The position numbers and the translations under genes were made by a program. The notes beneath the pieces are model-generated. The model saw only the letters and a list, made by a program, of their open reading frames with translations. It was not told where the DNA came from and ran no database searches. This document shows positions 31,801-41,708 of a stretch of 64,000 nt of DNA, in pieces. The stretch is from NCBI RefSeq assembly GCF_027942865.1, contig NC_134507.1:37978797-38042796 (forward strand). The letters are read 5' to 3'. This stretch comes from Odontesthes bonariensis. Taxonomy: Eukaryota > Chordata > Actinopteri > Atheriniformes > Atherinopsidae. Each line of letters begins with the position of its first letter. Within the stretch, counting starts at the first letter, position 1.

Positions 31801-32191
31801 CTGCCGCCCAGCTCACATTGCACCCGACCCCCATGGCCCCTCCCACGGGTGGTGAGCCCGTAGGAAGGGGGACCCGTGTCGTTTCTTCGGGCTGTGCCCG
31901 ACCGAGCCCCACGGGCACAGACCCGGCCACCAGGCGCTCGCCGGCGGGCCCCACCCCTGGGCCTGGCTCCAGGGGGAGGCCCCGGTGACCCGCGTCCGGG
32001 CAAGGGAACACGGTGTCCATAAATATTATTCATCATAGGGGTCTTGTGAGCTGTTCTTTGTCTGGTCCCTCATCTAGGATCTGTTTGCCATGGGTGACCC
32101 TACCAGGGGCTTAAAGCCCCAGACAACATAGCTCCCAGACTCATTGGGGCACGCAAACCCCCCCACCACGATAAGGTGACAGCTCAAGTGG
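28825..32191 (-). mobile_element. RTE (Rex3-like) LINE, near full length
   Basis: The minus-strand element ends in a (GGAT)n tail (28825-28850). It is flanked by aatgcaaaca (28815-28824) and aatgaaaaca (32192-32201), a likely 10 bp target duplication with one difference. RTE-clade elements are about this long, have one ORF with an APE-type endonuclease and RT, and end in short tandem repeats. Confidence 0.88.
28845..32036 (-). CDS. RTE endonuclease-reverse transcriptase, uninterrupted frame
   Basis: The single frame has 1063 codons. The true start is uncertain, because the first ~100 residues (Arg/Gly/Pro-rich) may be 5' UTR read through; [15 protein letters not shown] is the usual beginning of the endonuclease. 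APE endonuclease motifs are [10 protein letters not shown] and [12 protein letters not shown] motifs are [44 protein letters not shown] and [13 protein letters not shown] (catalytic FADD). After the RT come [14 protein letters not shown] and a long basic C-terminus with [17 protein letters not shown]. No stop or frameshift is visible, so this copy could be retrotransposition-competent if transcribed. Confidence 0.9.
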   Translation of the reverse strand: MMNNIYGHRVPLPGRGSPGPPPGARPRGGARRRAPGGRVCARGARSGTARRNDTGPPSYGLTTRGRGHGGRVQCELGGSRRQGPWRSDPRLLKLALGTWNVTSLLGKEPELVREAERFRLDIVGLTSTHGLGSGTSLLERGWTLFHSGVARGERRKAGVGILIAPQLCACTLGFTPVDERVASLRLRVGGRVLTVVCAYAPNGSSEYPPFLESLEEALESAPPGDSLVLLGDFNAHVGNDSETWRGVIGRNGPPDLNQSGVLLLDFCARHGLSITNTMFRHKGVHMCTWHQDTLGRSSMIDFVVVSSDLRPYVLDTRVKRGAELSTDHHLVVSWLRWWGRKPVRPGRPKRIVRVCWERLAESPVRRSFNSHLRQSFNHVPGEVGDIEPEWAMFRASIVEAADRSCGRKVVGACRGGNPRTRWWTPVVREAVKLKKESYRAFLASGTLEAADGYRQAKRNAASAVAEAKTRAWEEFGEAMENDFRTASRRFWSTIRRLRGGKRCIVNTVYGEGGALLTSTRDVVSRWGEYFEGLLNPTDTPSDEEAELGSSDVGPPISGAEVAEVVKKLLGGKAPGVDEVRPEFLKALDVVGLSWLTRLCSIAWTSGAVPLDWQIGVVVPLFKKGDRRVCSNYRGITLLSLPGKVFSGVLERRIRRIVESRIQEVQCGFRPGRGTVDQLYTLRRILEGAWEFAQPVYMCFVDLEKAFDRVPRGLLWGVLREYGVPDSLIWAVRSLYDRCQSLVRIAGSKSDMFPVRVGLRQGCPLSPILFIIFMDRISRRSQGVEGVRFGDLRIGSLLFADDLVLLASSGRDLQLSLERFAAECEAAGMTISTSKSETMVFSRKTVECSLRVGNEILPQVEEFKYLGVLFTSEGRMEQEIDRRIGAASAVMRALHRPVVVKKELSQKAKLSIYRSIYVPTLTYGHELWVVTERTRSRIQAAEMSFLRRVSGLSLRDRVRSSVIREGLGVEPLLLRIERSQMRWLGHLVRMPPGRLPGEVFRARPTGRRPRGRPRTRWRDYVSRLAWERLGVPPEELEEVAGDRDVWVSLLKLLPPRPDPRTSGR

Positions 32192-32540
32192 AATGAAAAC
32201 AATATGTGTTGTTAATTACCCTACATTTTCTAAACCCAGAATGTTGAAAATGTAACATCTAATCCAATTATTATTTAAGTAGCTTGCCCTGCCCCTCGTC
32301 CTTGTGCAATGCGCATCTCCTGAATAAAAGGAGAGATAGATTGCGCTTTTGAACTTCTTTTAGTTAGGCTTTATTTCTTCTCAGTTTCTCAGTTTCCTCT
32401 CACGTTTTTAGTTAGCGGGACTGCAGCTTATCACCGCTCCCGCACAAGGTACTCCCCCTCCCGCCCGCGCCCGCAATGAGCTTTCAAAATGTGTCCCGCG
32501 TCGCACTGCTTTGCGTTGGGTCCCGCGGGAGTGCAGGGCT

Positions 32541-33844
32541 CTAACGCAGCCTGCTCAGATGCGCGCTGATGACCTGTTTCACAGAGCTAAGCGGCAGCGC
32601 TGTCTTCTCCAGCGCATCCTCCAATGTTGGGAACATTTCAACAGAGCCCCTTCCAATACGGGCACACCACACATCCAGCTTCTTCCTGAAGCTGGACACT
32701 TGGTCGTGTGCCGTATACACATTGCACTCTTTGCCCTGGAGAGAAGTATTCAGGGTGTTGATCCGCTCGAAAATGTCAGACAGATATGCCAACAGTTCAT
32801 GTCTTCCAGATGTTTTGCGAGAGGGGAGTTAATCTCGGTGAGGAAGAGGTAGACTTCTTCTCGCAACTCGCAGAGCCTGGTGAGCACTTTTCCCCGAGAG
32901 AGCCACCTCACCTCGGAATGCAGGAGCAGTTGCTTGAATTGAGCGCCCATTTCATCACACAGGATTTTAAACAGGTGTGCGTTTAAGGCTCGTGATTTAA
33001 TTGTGTTCACAATTTTCACTGCATTATCCAGAACCGCACGCAATTCGTTGGGAATCGTTTTTGCTGCTAAAGCCTGGCGATGAATGATGCAGTGTTTCCA
33101 AACAGCGGCAGGGGCAACGGTCTGCACTTGTTTCACAAGACCGCTGTGACGGCCGGTCATGGCCCTTGCCCCATCCGTGCATATGCCACAATACCGACTC
33201 CACTCAAGGCCTTCGGCCTGGTAAAAATCATTCAGGGCCTTGAAAAGTTCATGTGCTGTTGTGCGGGCAGGAGGGGAACGCATAAACAAAAAATCTTCGC
33301 GCACACTTTGCTCTTCGATAAACCTGACGTACACCATCAATTGAGCGCAGTGTGCAACGTCAGTGGACTCATCCAGTTGAATGGCGTGGATGGAGCTTTT
33401 GCGAACACTGTTCACCACCTGCTCTTTGACATCGTAAGCCATGTCGGATATTCGTCGCTGGATGGTGTTGTCAGACATTGGGATCGTGTCAAGTTTAGCT
33501 GCAGCTGCTTCTCCCAGCATCACAGAACACATATCTATAGCTACAGGGAGCAGAAATGTTTCTCCATCAGTATGGGGCTTGCCTGCCTTCGCTATATGGA
33601 GAGCAGCTCGATAAGATGCCTCAGTTGCCTTAGCGTTAGTGGTGCCAAACGAACGCATTACTGCTTTTTGTGATCTCAATTCATCAAGTTTCCTCTCAAA
33701 AAACTCCAGTGGTTTGTCAACTAAAGTCGTGTGTTTCGTTGCTAAATGACGGCGCAGTTTGCATGGCCGCACACTGTCATTTGCCAATGTCTCTTTACAC
33801 ACTACACATTGCGGCAGAGGTGCGCTCTCAGAACCAGACCACAA
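32541..33844 (-). pseudogene. hAT transposase, N-terminal two thirds
   Basis: A BED-like finger (CVVCKETL...HLATKH) is followed by the hAT catalytic region: QLDESTDVAHCAQLMVYVRF (first Asp), CGICTDGARAMTG (second Asp) and VRWLSRGKVLTRLCELREEV. A frameshift near 32790 leads to MAYLSDIFERINTLNTSLQG and then VKQVISAHLSRL, where the inner insertion begins. It resembles the ZBED5/SCAND3-like branch of hAT. Broken by frameshift and insertion. Confidence 0.88.
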
Positions 33845-34093
33845 ACGTAAACCCTAATTTTAAATATTCGGGATCGTATTTCCTACGTTTTTTGGGGGGC
33901 TCCTCCCTTTCTGCTGACTTCTGTTGTGGTATCAGAAAACGATGCATTTTTCATTAGTCCTGCTTATTCACACACTGAGATGTTGACAGAAACCGTTATA
34001 TTTCTTTGCACGTTTTCGCCGGCTCGCCGCGCCTCCCCTGCGACTCTTTGGCGCCCCCCAGGGGAGGCGAGCCTCACCTATTGAAAACCACTG

Positions 34094-34800
34094 CTTTAGA
34101 GGATTCTGTCTTTATGAAATCCTGTAATAGTGGAGGGGCTAATCCTTTGGAAACCTTAAAGATGAGACAGACATCCAAAAACAGCTGATAGCTATCAAAG
34201 TCCAAGATTTTGCACTCTGATGTATGTGACCATGTTGTATAACAGTAGGAAATACGAAGGAGTAGCACTGCATGCGTAGAAGTCTTCGCTGACTCCATAG
34301 TTAGGAAGGGTCTCGCATGTTTGAAATTTGATAAGTTCAATTTAATTGTATTTGTGACTTTTTTAACGTGTTGCTTAAAATGGAGGTTAGAATCAAAGAT
34401 TACCCCGAGGTACTTAAAGTGTTGAACCACATCAAGTGTCTCTGCATCCACCATGACTGATGGTTGCTGTTCCTCTGTTGGCTGCCGGGAGTAAAACATA
34501 CAGACTGTTTAACAGTTTTGGAGCCAATGGGACACTGGCACTGTGGCTCCTGAGAGAATTGCAGCAGCTTCTTGAATTGAATTGGCATGACAGTATAATG
34601 CAGTGTCGTCAGCATATGGTTGCATCTTTATATTTCTACAGACATGTGGTAAGTTATGGACATTTAGGCTGAATAAAACAGGACCCAAAATTGAGCCCTG
34701 GGTACTCCAGCCGAAGAAGTGAAGTATGAAGATGGCAAATCACCAATTTGAACTGCCTGTTTCCTGTGCGAGAGGTAAGATTTCATCCAGCAGAGGGCAC
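34094..34800 (-). pseudogene. L2/CR1-like LINE RT, C-terminal half
   Basis: Continues the LINE split by the hAT. The minus strand shows GVPQGS-like and YADDTALY-like segments around 34600-34690 (the catalytic YADD region), then VVQHFKYLGVIFDSNLHFKQ and a C-terminal thumb region to FIKTESSKAV, where the hAT begins. Several frameshifts. Confidence 0.75.
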
Positions 34801-36160
34801 TATTTGAAAAGTTGAAATAGGAGCAGAACCAGAGAGGGCAGGGACACGAATAAACATGTTGTTATTTACAATTTGTTATACAAGATATACATCACGTTAC
34901 AAATTATGTAAAACTACATTAGGTACACCTGAGAAGAGCAGGAATAGCAGAGGCAGCTGTGAAAAATAAACTAAATTCAAAATAAAATCCAAAATAAAAC
35001 TTAATTGCAGTGAGAAAGGTATGCGTGGGGTTACTACACTATTGTATTGAAACACTCGACACGGCAATTGCAACAGTCTCAGAATTAAACGACTATTGTT
35101 TGGATAGGAACCAAAGTTTACACGTCTGTTTCCGCAAACCCCGCGGATTGTCGGACCCCTACAATCTGTGGATTGTCATTGGTTTTCGCCGAACCACGTC
35201 ATAGCTCATTACCATAATACTAGCTTGAGTTTAATCGCTGGAATCCGCTCTGGTTGCTCAGCTCTCTTCGCCCCTGGCGAATCCACTCTGGTCGCCCAGT
35301 TCGCTCACCTTCCATAGAGAAATAATGATTTCCGGCGCTCAGGTAGCGTAGGTCGCTCTTGGTGTACAGCATGTGGCCGCCGTGGCAACGCGTACAGTGC
35401 TGGGAAGGGGGCGGAGCCTAGTGGACCAGAAGGAGCGACTGTTTGTATTGCTGTTGTGTTGAGTGTAGTGAAAGTTCCGTCCAGAGCCTCCGTCGATGTA
35501 TCTTGGGTCGTTTGAGAATGTAGTGATGGGATACAAGCTGGGGTGAGGGGGACGGAGATGCGCTCGCCAGAGTCAAACAGCGCAATACAGAGGAACAGAT
35601 TAAAAATCCACATGGTGTGAGATCGGCAGCAACGTAATCCAACGGTGGATGGTGAAGCCACAGAGCCAGCGCAGCGGAGGCAGAGGAGTGGGGCGTGCTG
35701 GTTGTAGCTTCGCTGGAAACGGGGGGCGGCGTTGGGGATTAGCAGCAGGCTAGCCGGTCGGCAGGTGGACACCGTCAGTGTTACAGGGAGGCGGCGTCCC
35801 CCGCACTGACAGCAATCCACGGGAGCAGACGGGCTCCCAGGAGAGCCGGCTGGCAACAGACCGGCCCACACCGGTGTGCTTTCGAGGGGCGCACCAGTAC
35901 AGACTTATCCAGCCACAGGAGTCCCGTACAGGTGAGCCCTGTACCGGTGTAGCTAGCTGCTGGCTAACGAGTGGCGAGGCAGTGGCAGAAAACGGGTAGA
36001 GACCGTTGGCTACTGATTCGGTGTCGCAGAGTGCTGGGTCTCGCATTCTGGACCTTCTTAAGCAAGCCGATTCTAGCAGATGGGTTTAAAATCCAACGTT
36101 AAAACTAGACTTAAAATAAAAATAACGAATACAGCGGGGAGGCGCGGCAGCAGCTTGCCA
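34801..36160. other. Unidentified insertion in the LINE RT
   Basis: About 1.36 kb of GC-richer sequence separates RT motif A (36165-36260) from motif C (34600-34690), farther apart than in a normal LINE. It contains a 188-codon minus-strand open frame (35305-35871) without familiar motifs. I do not recognise it; borders are approximate. Confidence 0.4.
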
Positions 36161-37620
36161 GCGGTCCCTCCCACGTCTACCAATAAGTACATCATGATTA
36201 ATGGTGTCAAAAGCACGCTTTAAATAAAGAAATACAGCAGCTACAAAGCCACCCTGATCCAACAAGCTCTATGTTTTCTAGGAAATAACAGGTAGCTGTC
36301 TCTGCTGAATGAAATTTCCTAAATCCAAACTGCATTGGATGAAGAGTGGCATGGCCATTATTTCAGTGTTCAGTCAGTTCTGTGGTAACCCATTTCTCCG
36401 CTACTTTGGAAATTCTAGGAAAAATACTTATGGGTCGATAGATTTTGTCAGCCTTAAAGACGGGGGTGACCCGAGCAATCTTCCATGTCGATGGTACCGT
36501 TCTTTGTTTTATGGATAGATTTACAAGATGTGCAACTGGGTCAGCAAGAGCCTGTTTATTGGTCTTTAAAAGGTCACTAGTAAGACCAAATGAATCTCTG
36601 GCCTTTTTAGAGATGAAATATGTGAGCATTTAAAGGGCTTCGTAAGTTCCTCAACTGAGCCAATGAAAAATCAATTGATAACTCACAGTAATCCCCAGAT
36701 TGTCAGTTAGCTCATCATTTACCTGTAGATCACTAAGATGGGGAGATAACTCATTTAGATTGTTCCATATTAACTTTTAATTACCATTTTCCCCATTTAT
36801 GGCCTCAATATAGAATCTGCTTTCACCTTACGGGTCATCCTTAAGACTTTATCTCTATTTTTCATTCATTTTATAATTTCAACCAATTGTTTCAACCTAT
36901 TGTTCAACCAGAACAGATTATTTCTATGTTGCTTGGATTTACCTTTTTTTTTGTCGTTATTTTCCAGAATATTAGACGTTCTAGATTTTGGATTTCCTCA
37001 TTCAGGAATTGTTTCTGGCTTTTGGGTATGAAGTAGAACTGGTGACCTCTGGTGGATGCCAGAGGTCACCAGTAGAATACTTGTAGAATCACAATTATCA
37101 AGAATCGTGACCAAAGCATATCGTACCACCCCAATTTATGTCAAATTGTACTCATCCATCAGCTGTTTAAGTTTTTTTTCCTGACTTGATGTCCCAGTTG
37201 ATATTAAAATCAGCGAGTAGGATGATTTCCTTTTTCGAGTTGCAGTGATTTAAGATTGTCTGAAGATGATTATAAAACACATCCTTTGCTGAGGTGGATC
37301 CACACAAATCGCAGTAAAATACATTACAGAGCAGAGTGATGCATTTAGACCAATACACTCAGCGTTAACGTCTTTAGGCCACCTTATTAGTTCACGTTGA
37401 AACTTCTCTCTGCCATAGATTAATACTCCCCCACCTCGCCCTGCTTCTCTAGCCTTTCTAAATACATTATATCCTGGAATGCTGGTAGCTGCTGTAGATG
37501 ATGATGAATGTGTCAACCAACTTTCAGATATTCCAAGTATATCAATATTAGAGTCACTTAATAAATGTTTCATTTGCTCAGTTTGTGTTTTTCCTGGTTA
37601 AAAACAGCAAAGTGTGTCCT
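36161..37620 (-). pseudogene. L2/CR1-like LINE endonuclease and RT N-terminal part
   Basis: On the minus strand, from about 37573: MKHLLSDSNIDILGISESWL (APE endonuclease) and RGGGVLIYGRE. A gap with many stops follows, then RVTPVFKADKIYRPISIF and SKVAEKWVTTELTEH (RT start). RT motif A (KRAFDTINHDVLI) lies near 36200. Decayed, with multiple frameshifts. Confidence 0.75.
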
Positions 37621-37787
37621 GGTTTCATCTCCTCTCTCTTAGCTGCAGATCCAGATGTGCTCAGACTCAACATGTGCTGCAGGCTGAATGATCTGCTGGA
37701 ATAAAATCAGTGGGCAGATTGTTGTGGTGGGACATTTTCTGGCTCTGTCTGCAGATTTGAGAGGTTCAGGAGCTAATCTTCATTATT

Positions 37788-38874
37788 GGGGGTCCTAGCA
37801 GCGAAGCTGCAGGAACCCATTGGATTAGGAGCTTTTCTTATTATTATTCCGCTACTTTCTTCTGCAATTGAAGTCTATGGCAGCCCCATGAACGCTATGG
37901 TAAAAAGTTGTGAAATTTGGCACACGTAATCAGCCAAGTGCCAAATTAAAACTCAAGAATTTTCATGGCCCAAGAGCTTACTGTCTAGCGCCACCAACAC
38001 ATCAAAGTTCAAAGTGCATTCAGCCTAATAACTTTGGACTACTTGGTCCAAATTAAAAAAATGAGGCATCGTTGGAATCCTTGGATCATGACGTGTCCAA
38101 CGCACCCTATGACGTCAATTCCGCCATTTTGAATTTAATCAAAAAGCTTAAAAAAGCATTTCAGGCCACAGAGATTGTCCAATTTTCACGAAACTTGGCA
38201 CATAGACTATTAAGACCAAGCCGCACAAAAGTTATCGTGTGGAATTTTTAATTAGGCTTCCGATTTTCCATAAAATCCAATCAAACTTGAGGTTGATGCC
38301 GCCAAACCGGAAGTGAGGCCATATCTTGGCAACCATTTGATGTTATGAAGTCAAACTTCTAACACAGACTCATAACCAGGACGGTAAGAGGCCAACGAAG
38401 TTTGGTGACGTTTGGCCTATAGGTGGCGCTATATGTAGCAAAAATGCATTTTTGCTCATATCTTTGGATCCCTTGGTCCTAATTTCGAAAATGAGGTAAC
38501 GTTGGAATCCCTGGATGCAGACGAGGTCAACGCACCTCATGACATCATCAGCGCCATCTTGGATTTTCCGCCATTTTGAATTTAATCTAAAACCTTCAAA
38601 AATCATTTCAGGCCACTGGGATTGTCCAATCTCCACGGGACTTGGCACATAGAATCTTCAGACAAAGCCGCACATAAGTTATCATGTGTATTTATTTAAT
38701 TCACTTCCGTTTAACCGCAGCAGCCAATCAAACTCTACGCCGACGCGAAAATGGGACATTAGACCGTATCTCTGCGATGCATTGATGTATCGATGCCAAA
38801 CTTGGTGCATGGACTCAAGACGCATTCCGGAGCAGCCCAAGCCTTGCCTATTGTGCTATTCTGCTAGGACCCCC
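37788..38874. repeat. Repeat with perfect 14 bp terminal inverted repeats
   Basis: It begins GGGGGTCCTAGCAG and ends CTGCTAGGACCCCC. Beside each end is a small hairpin (agcagcgaagctgc left; gctgcttgcagc right). Inside, a block of about 0.45 kb is present twice in diverged form (38030-38230 and 38460-38690; anchors 'atgaggcatcgttggaatcc' / 'atgaggtaacgttggaatcc' and 'acttggcacatag'). No coding frame. No target duplication was seen. Fish repeats with this start are familiar to me, but I cannot name the family. Confidence 0.7.
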
Positions 38875-39524
38875 ACATCGCTGCTTGCAGCTATATTTTG
38901 TGTTTAAAGTCTCTGGGTTACATGAATTGAACCTGGTGGTGGTAATATTCTGGGTCTTTAATGGTTAGATGACAGGTTTGTAGAGTTGTTTTAACAAAGA
39001 GAAACAAAGGTTGAGTTAAAACGGACTGTTTTTCCCTGATGGCTGTTGAGCTGAATGGCTGCAGACCTCTGAGTTGTAAGCTGGAACAGAGGGTTAGTGT
39101 AAAGAATGTCATGTATTACCACCACTGTTACTTTTATTCATTTAAACCAGTGGTCATCAACCTTTTTCAGCCCAACCTCTACATGGTGTTTAAGTGAACA
39201 ACTTGGACAATACTCTAGTTCCTTCCATCATTAAGAAATATTGTAGCTCAAGTTCCTTTTCAGTTTCATCATGACAAAAAGAATTAGTGAAAAAGCAAGA
39301 GTTTACTGCTTAAAAAGCTGAACGTGTGCAGAACACATCAGAGCACAGTGCTGATAGCTGAGGGCACTTATAAACGCACCCTCAGCGTTCACGTTTGATC
39401 TGTGATATTGAGACCTGTGTGGCTCGGCCTGCCCAGGTCCAGTTAGAATATGTTGGTTAGCTTAGAGAAATCTTTTGTGTGAACTTCAAAAGGATCGAAG
39501 TCTTCTTCCTCTCTGTCATTGCAG

Positions 39525-41231
39525 AAACATGGAGCCCAAGAGGGATCCAGATGGCACTGCTGTAAGGACTGTGGGAAAGTTATCAAACGATCAAATCTGA
39601 GGTATCATCAGAGGCTTCATACTGGAGAGAAGCCATACAGCTGTGACCAGTGTGGGGCAGCTTTCACTACATTAGATAATCTAAAGACACACAAACATAT
39701 TCATACAGGAGAGAAGCCATACAGCTGTGGTCAGTGTGGGGCAGCTTTCACTACATTAGGTAATCTAAAGACGCACCAACGCAGCCACACAGGAGAGAAG
39801 CCTTTCAGCTGTGGTCAGTGTGGGGCAGCTTTCACTACATTAGGTAATCTAAAGACGCACCAACGCAGCCACACAGGAGAGAAGCCTTTCAGCTGTGGTC
39901 AGTGTGGGGCAGCTTTCACTACATTAGGTAATCTAAAGAGACACCAACGTAGCCACACAGGAGAGAAGCCTTTCAGCTGTGGTCAGTGTGGGGCAGCTTT
40001 CAATCAATTATCTAATCTAAAGAGACACCAACGTAGTCACACAGGAGAGAAGCCTTTCAGCTGTGGTCAGTGTGGGGCAGCTTTCACTCAATTAGGTAGA
40101 CTAAAGACGCACCAACGTAGTCACACAGGAGAGAAGCCTTTCAGCTGTGGTCAGTGTGGGGCAGTTTTCACTCAGTTAGGTAGACTAAAGACGCACCAAC
40201 GTATTCACACAGGAGAGAAGCCTTACAGCTGTGGCCAGTGTGGGGCAGCTTTCACTAGATTATCTGATCTAAAGACGCACCAACGTATTCACACAGGAGA
40301 GAAGCCTTTCAGCTGTGGTCAGTGTGGGGCAGCTTTCACTAGATTATCTGATCTAAAGACACACCAACGTAGTCACACAGGAGAGAAGCCGTTCAGCTGT
40401 GATCAGTGTGGGGCAGCTTTCACTAGATTATCTGATCTAAAGACACACCAACGTAGTCACACAGGAGAGAAGCCGTTCAGCTGTGGTCAGTGTGGGGTAG
40501 CTTTCACTACATTAGGTAGTCTAAAGAGACACCAACGTAGTCACACAGGAGAGAAGCCTTTCAGCTGTGGTCAGTGTGGGGCAGCTTTCACTAAATTAGG
40601 TAGTCTAAAGAGACACCAACGTAGTCACACAGGAGAGAAGCCTTTCAGCTGTGGTCAGTGCGGGGCAGCTTTCACTCAATTAGGTAGTCTAAAGAGACAC
40701 CAACGTAGTCACACAGGAGAGAAGCCTTACAGCTGTGGCCAGTGTGGGGCAGCTTTCACTAGATTATCTGATCTAAAGAGACACCAACGTAGTCACACAG
40801 GAGAGAAACCTTACAGCTGTGGTCAGTGTGGGGCAGCTTTCACTACATTATCTTATTTAAAGATGCACCAACGTATTCACACAGGAGAGAAGCCTTTCAG
40901 CTGTGACCAGTGTGGGGCAGCTTTCACTACATTATCTTATTTAAAGATGCACCAACGTATTCACACAGGAGAGAAGCCGTTCAGCTGTGGTCAGTGTGGG
41001 GCAGCTTTCACCCAATTAGGTAGTCTAAAGACGCACCAACATATTCACACAGGAAAGAAGCCTTACAGCTGTGGTCAGTGTGGGGCAGCTTTCACTACAT
41101 TATCTAGTCTAAAGAAACACCAATATATTCACACAGGAGAGAAACCTTTCATCTGTGGTCAGTGTGGGGCAGCTTTCACTGCATTATTTAATCTAAAGAG
41201 ACACCAACATATTCACACTGCAGAGAAATGA
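39525..41231 (+). CDS. C2H2 zinc-finger exon with 20 tandem fingers
   Basis: An acceptor at 39524 (tctctgtcattgcag|AAACATGG) opens KHGAQEGSRWHCC and a run of 20 fingers of 28 residues to the TGA at 41229. Finger 1 is divergent (CKDCGKVIKRSNLRYHQRLH). Fingers 2-20 are near-copies of CGQCGAAFT-x-L-x-x-LK-x-H joined by HTGEKP linkers. Differences concentrate at helix positions -1, 2, 3 and 6, the DNA-contacting sites, while helix position 1 is always Leu. All fingers keep both Cys and both His. Role: nuclear, sequence-specific DNA-binding protein, probably a repressor; no KRAB or SCAN domain is present. Together with 25853-26935 it would encode about 930 residues. Confidence 0.9.
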   Translation, partial: KHGAQEGSRWHCCKDCGKVIKRSNLRYHQRLHTGEKPYSCDQCGAAFTTLDNLKTHKHIHTGEKPYSCGQCGAAFTTLGNLKTHQRSHTGEKPFSCGQCGAAFTTLGNLKTHQRSHTGEKPFSCGQCGAAFTTLGNLKRHQRSHTGEKPFSCGQCGAAFNQLSNLKRHQRSHTGEKPFSCGQCGAAFTQLGRLKTHQRSHTGEKPFSCGQCGAVFTQLGRLKTHQRIHTGEKPYSCGQCGAAFTRLSDLKTHQRIHTGEKPFSCGQCGAAFTRLSDLKTHQRSHTGEKPFSCDQCGAAFTRLSDLKTHQRSHTGEKPFSCGQCGVAFTTLGSLKRHQRSHTGEKPFSCGQCGAAFTKLGSLKRHQRSHTGEKPFSCGQCGAAFTQLGSLKRHQRSHTGEKPYSCGQCGAAFTRLSDLKRHQRSHTGEKPYSCGQCGAAFTTLSYLKMHQRIHTGEKPFSCDQCGAAFTTLSYLKMHQRIHTGEKPFSCGQCGAAFTQLGSLKTHQHIHTGKKPYSCGQCGAAFTTLSSLKKHQYIHTGEKPFICGQCGAAFTALFNLKRHQHIHTAEK

Positions 41232-41702
41232 TTGGCTTAAATCAACAACAATTTTTACGGCAGATAAGCAAACATTCATCTGAGAGCAGAAACAGGAACT
41301 ACCAATCAGAAGCCTTGCATTTGTTCAGATTAAAAATCTTCTTTGTGGATTACCACCTTCTCTTGTTAGGACTTTAGTTCTCAATGTTCTGTGGGGAGCA
41401 CATGTTTGAAGAACGATTGAAAGTGCTTTATAATTTGTTGGGAAGGACGGATCTCCCGACATTCAAGACAAACATGGCATCAATTGTGATTTGATGGACA
41501 GAACAAAATGCAGTCTGTTTGACAGTAGAAACATGTTTATTCTGTTATACTGAACATATTTGTTTTGTTTAAAGTTAAGATCCACAAAGTAGCTTTGCAC
41601 CAGCTTTGTTTATTTATGGAAACATCTGAAGAAGCAATATTTAATTTCAGTTTGATGTTAAGTCGAGCTTTACACTTGTCTGTATTTCATTGTTCTGGAT
41701 TT

Positions 41703-41708
41703 CATTAA
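41703..41708 (+). promoter_or_regulatory. Probable poly(A) signal of the zinc-finger gene
   Basis: ATTAAA about 470 bp after the stop, in an AT-rich 3' UTR. No AATAAA lies nearer in a better context. Confidence 0.5.

Larger units (their letters stand above)
28346..32540. mobile_element. GC-ended element inside the hAT transposase, itself holding an RTE LINE
   Basis: The sequence between the two transposase parts has ends rich in cccgc/gcggg. The right end is 'cgcgggagtgcagggctcta'; the left is 'gtcccgcgcccgcccgctgc', less exact. Inside, 28450-28820 and 32192-32540 are non-coding. It is probably a non-autonomous hAT-like element, but I could not find matching terminal repeats and a duplication, so borders are approximate. 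Confidence 0.5.
27377..34093 (-). mobile_element. hAT transposon (ZBED-like) with nested insertions
   Basis: The ends are cagggggtttcaaattc (27377) and ttgaaaaccactg (to 34093, i.e. cagtggttttcaa read inward). They are flanked by the 8 bp duplications ctctagag (27369-27376) and ctttagag (34094-34101). It splits an L2-like LINE. Without inner insertions it would be about 2.5 kb. The transposase is on the minus strand in two parts (32541-33844 and 27933-28345), separated by a second element that carries an RTE LINE. Confidence 0.9.

Noticed and set aside
29082-31863. Several plus-strand frames of 70-190 codons
   Set aside because: Shadows of the RTE ORF on the opposite strand in GC-rich sequence; the same frames recur over the damaged copy at 43.4-45.9 kb.
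35305-35871. 188-codon minus-strand frame as a gene
   Set aside because: No recognisable motifs, inside an unassigned insertion within a LINE. Kept only as part of that interval.
39146-39180. hAT-like end 'cagtggtcatcaacc' before the zinc-finger exon
   Set aside because: A single terminal-repeat-like word with no partner end or duplication nearby.
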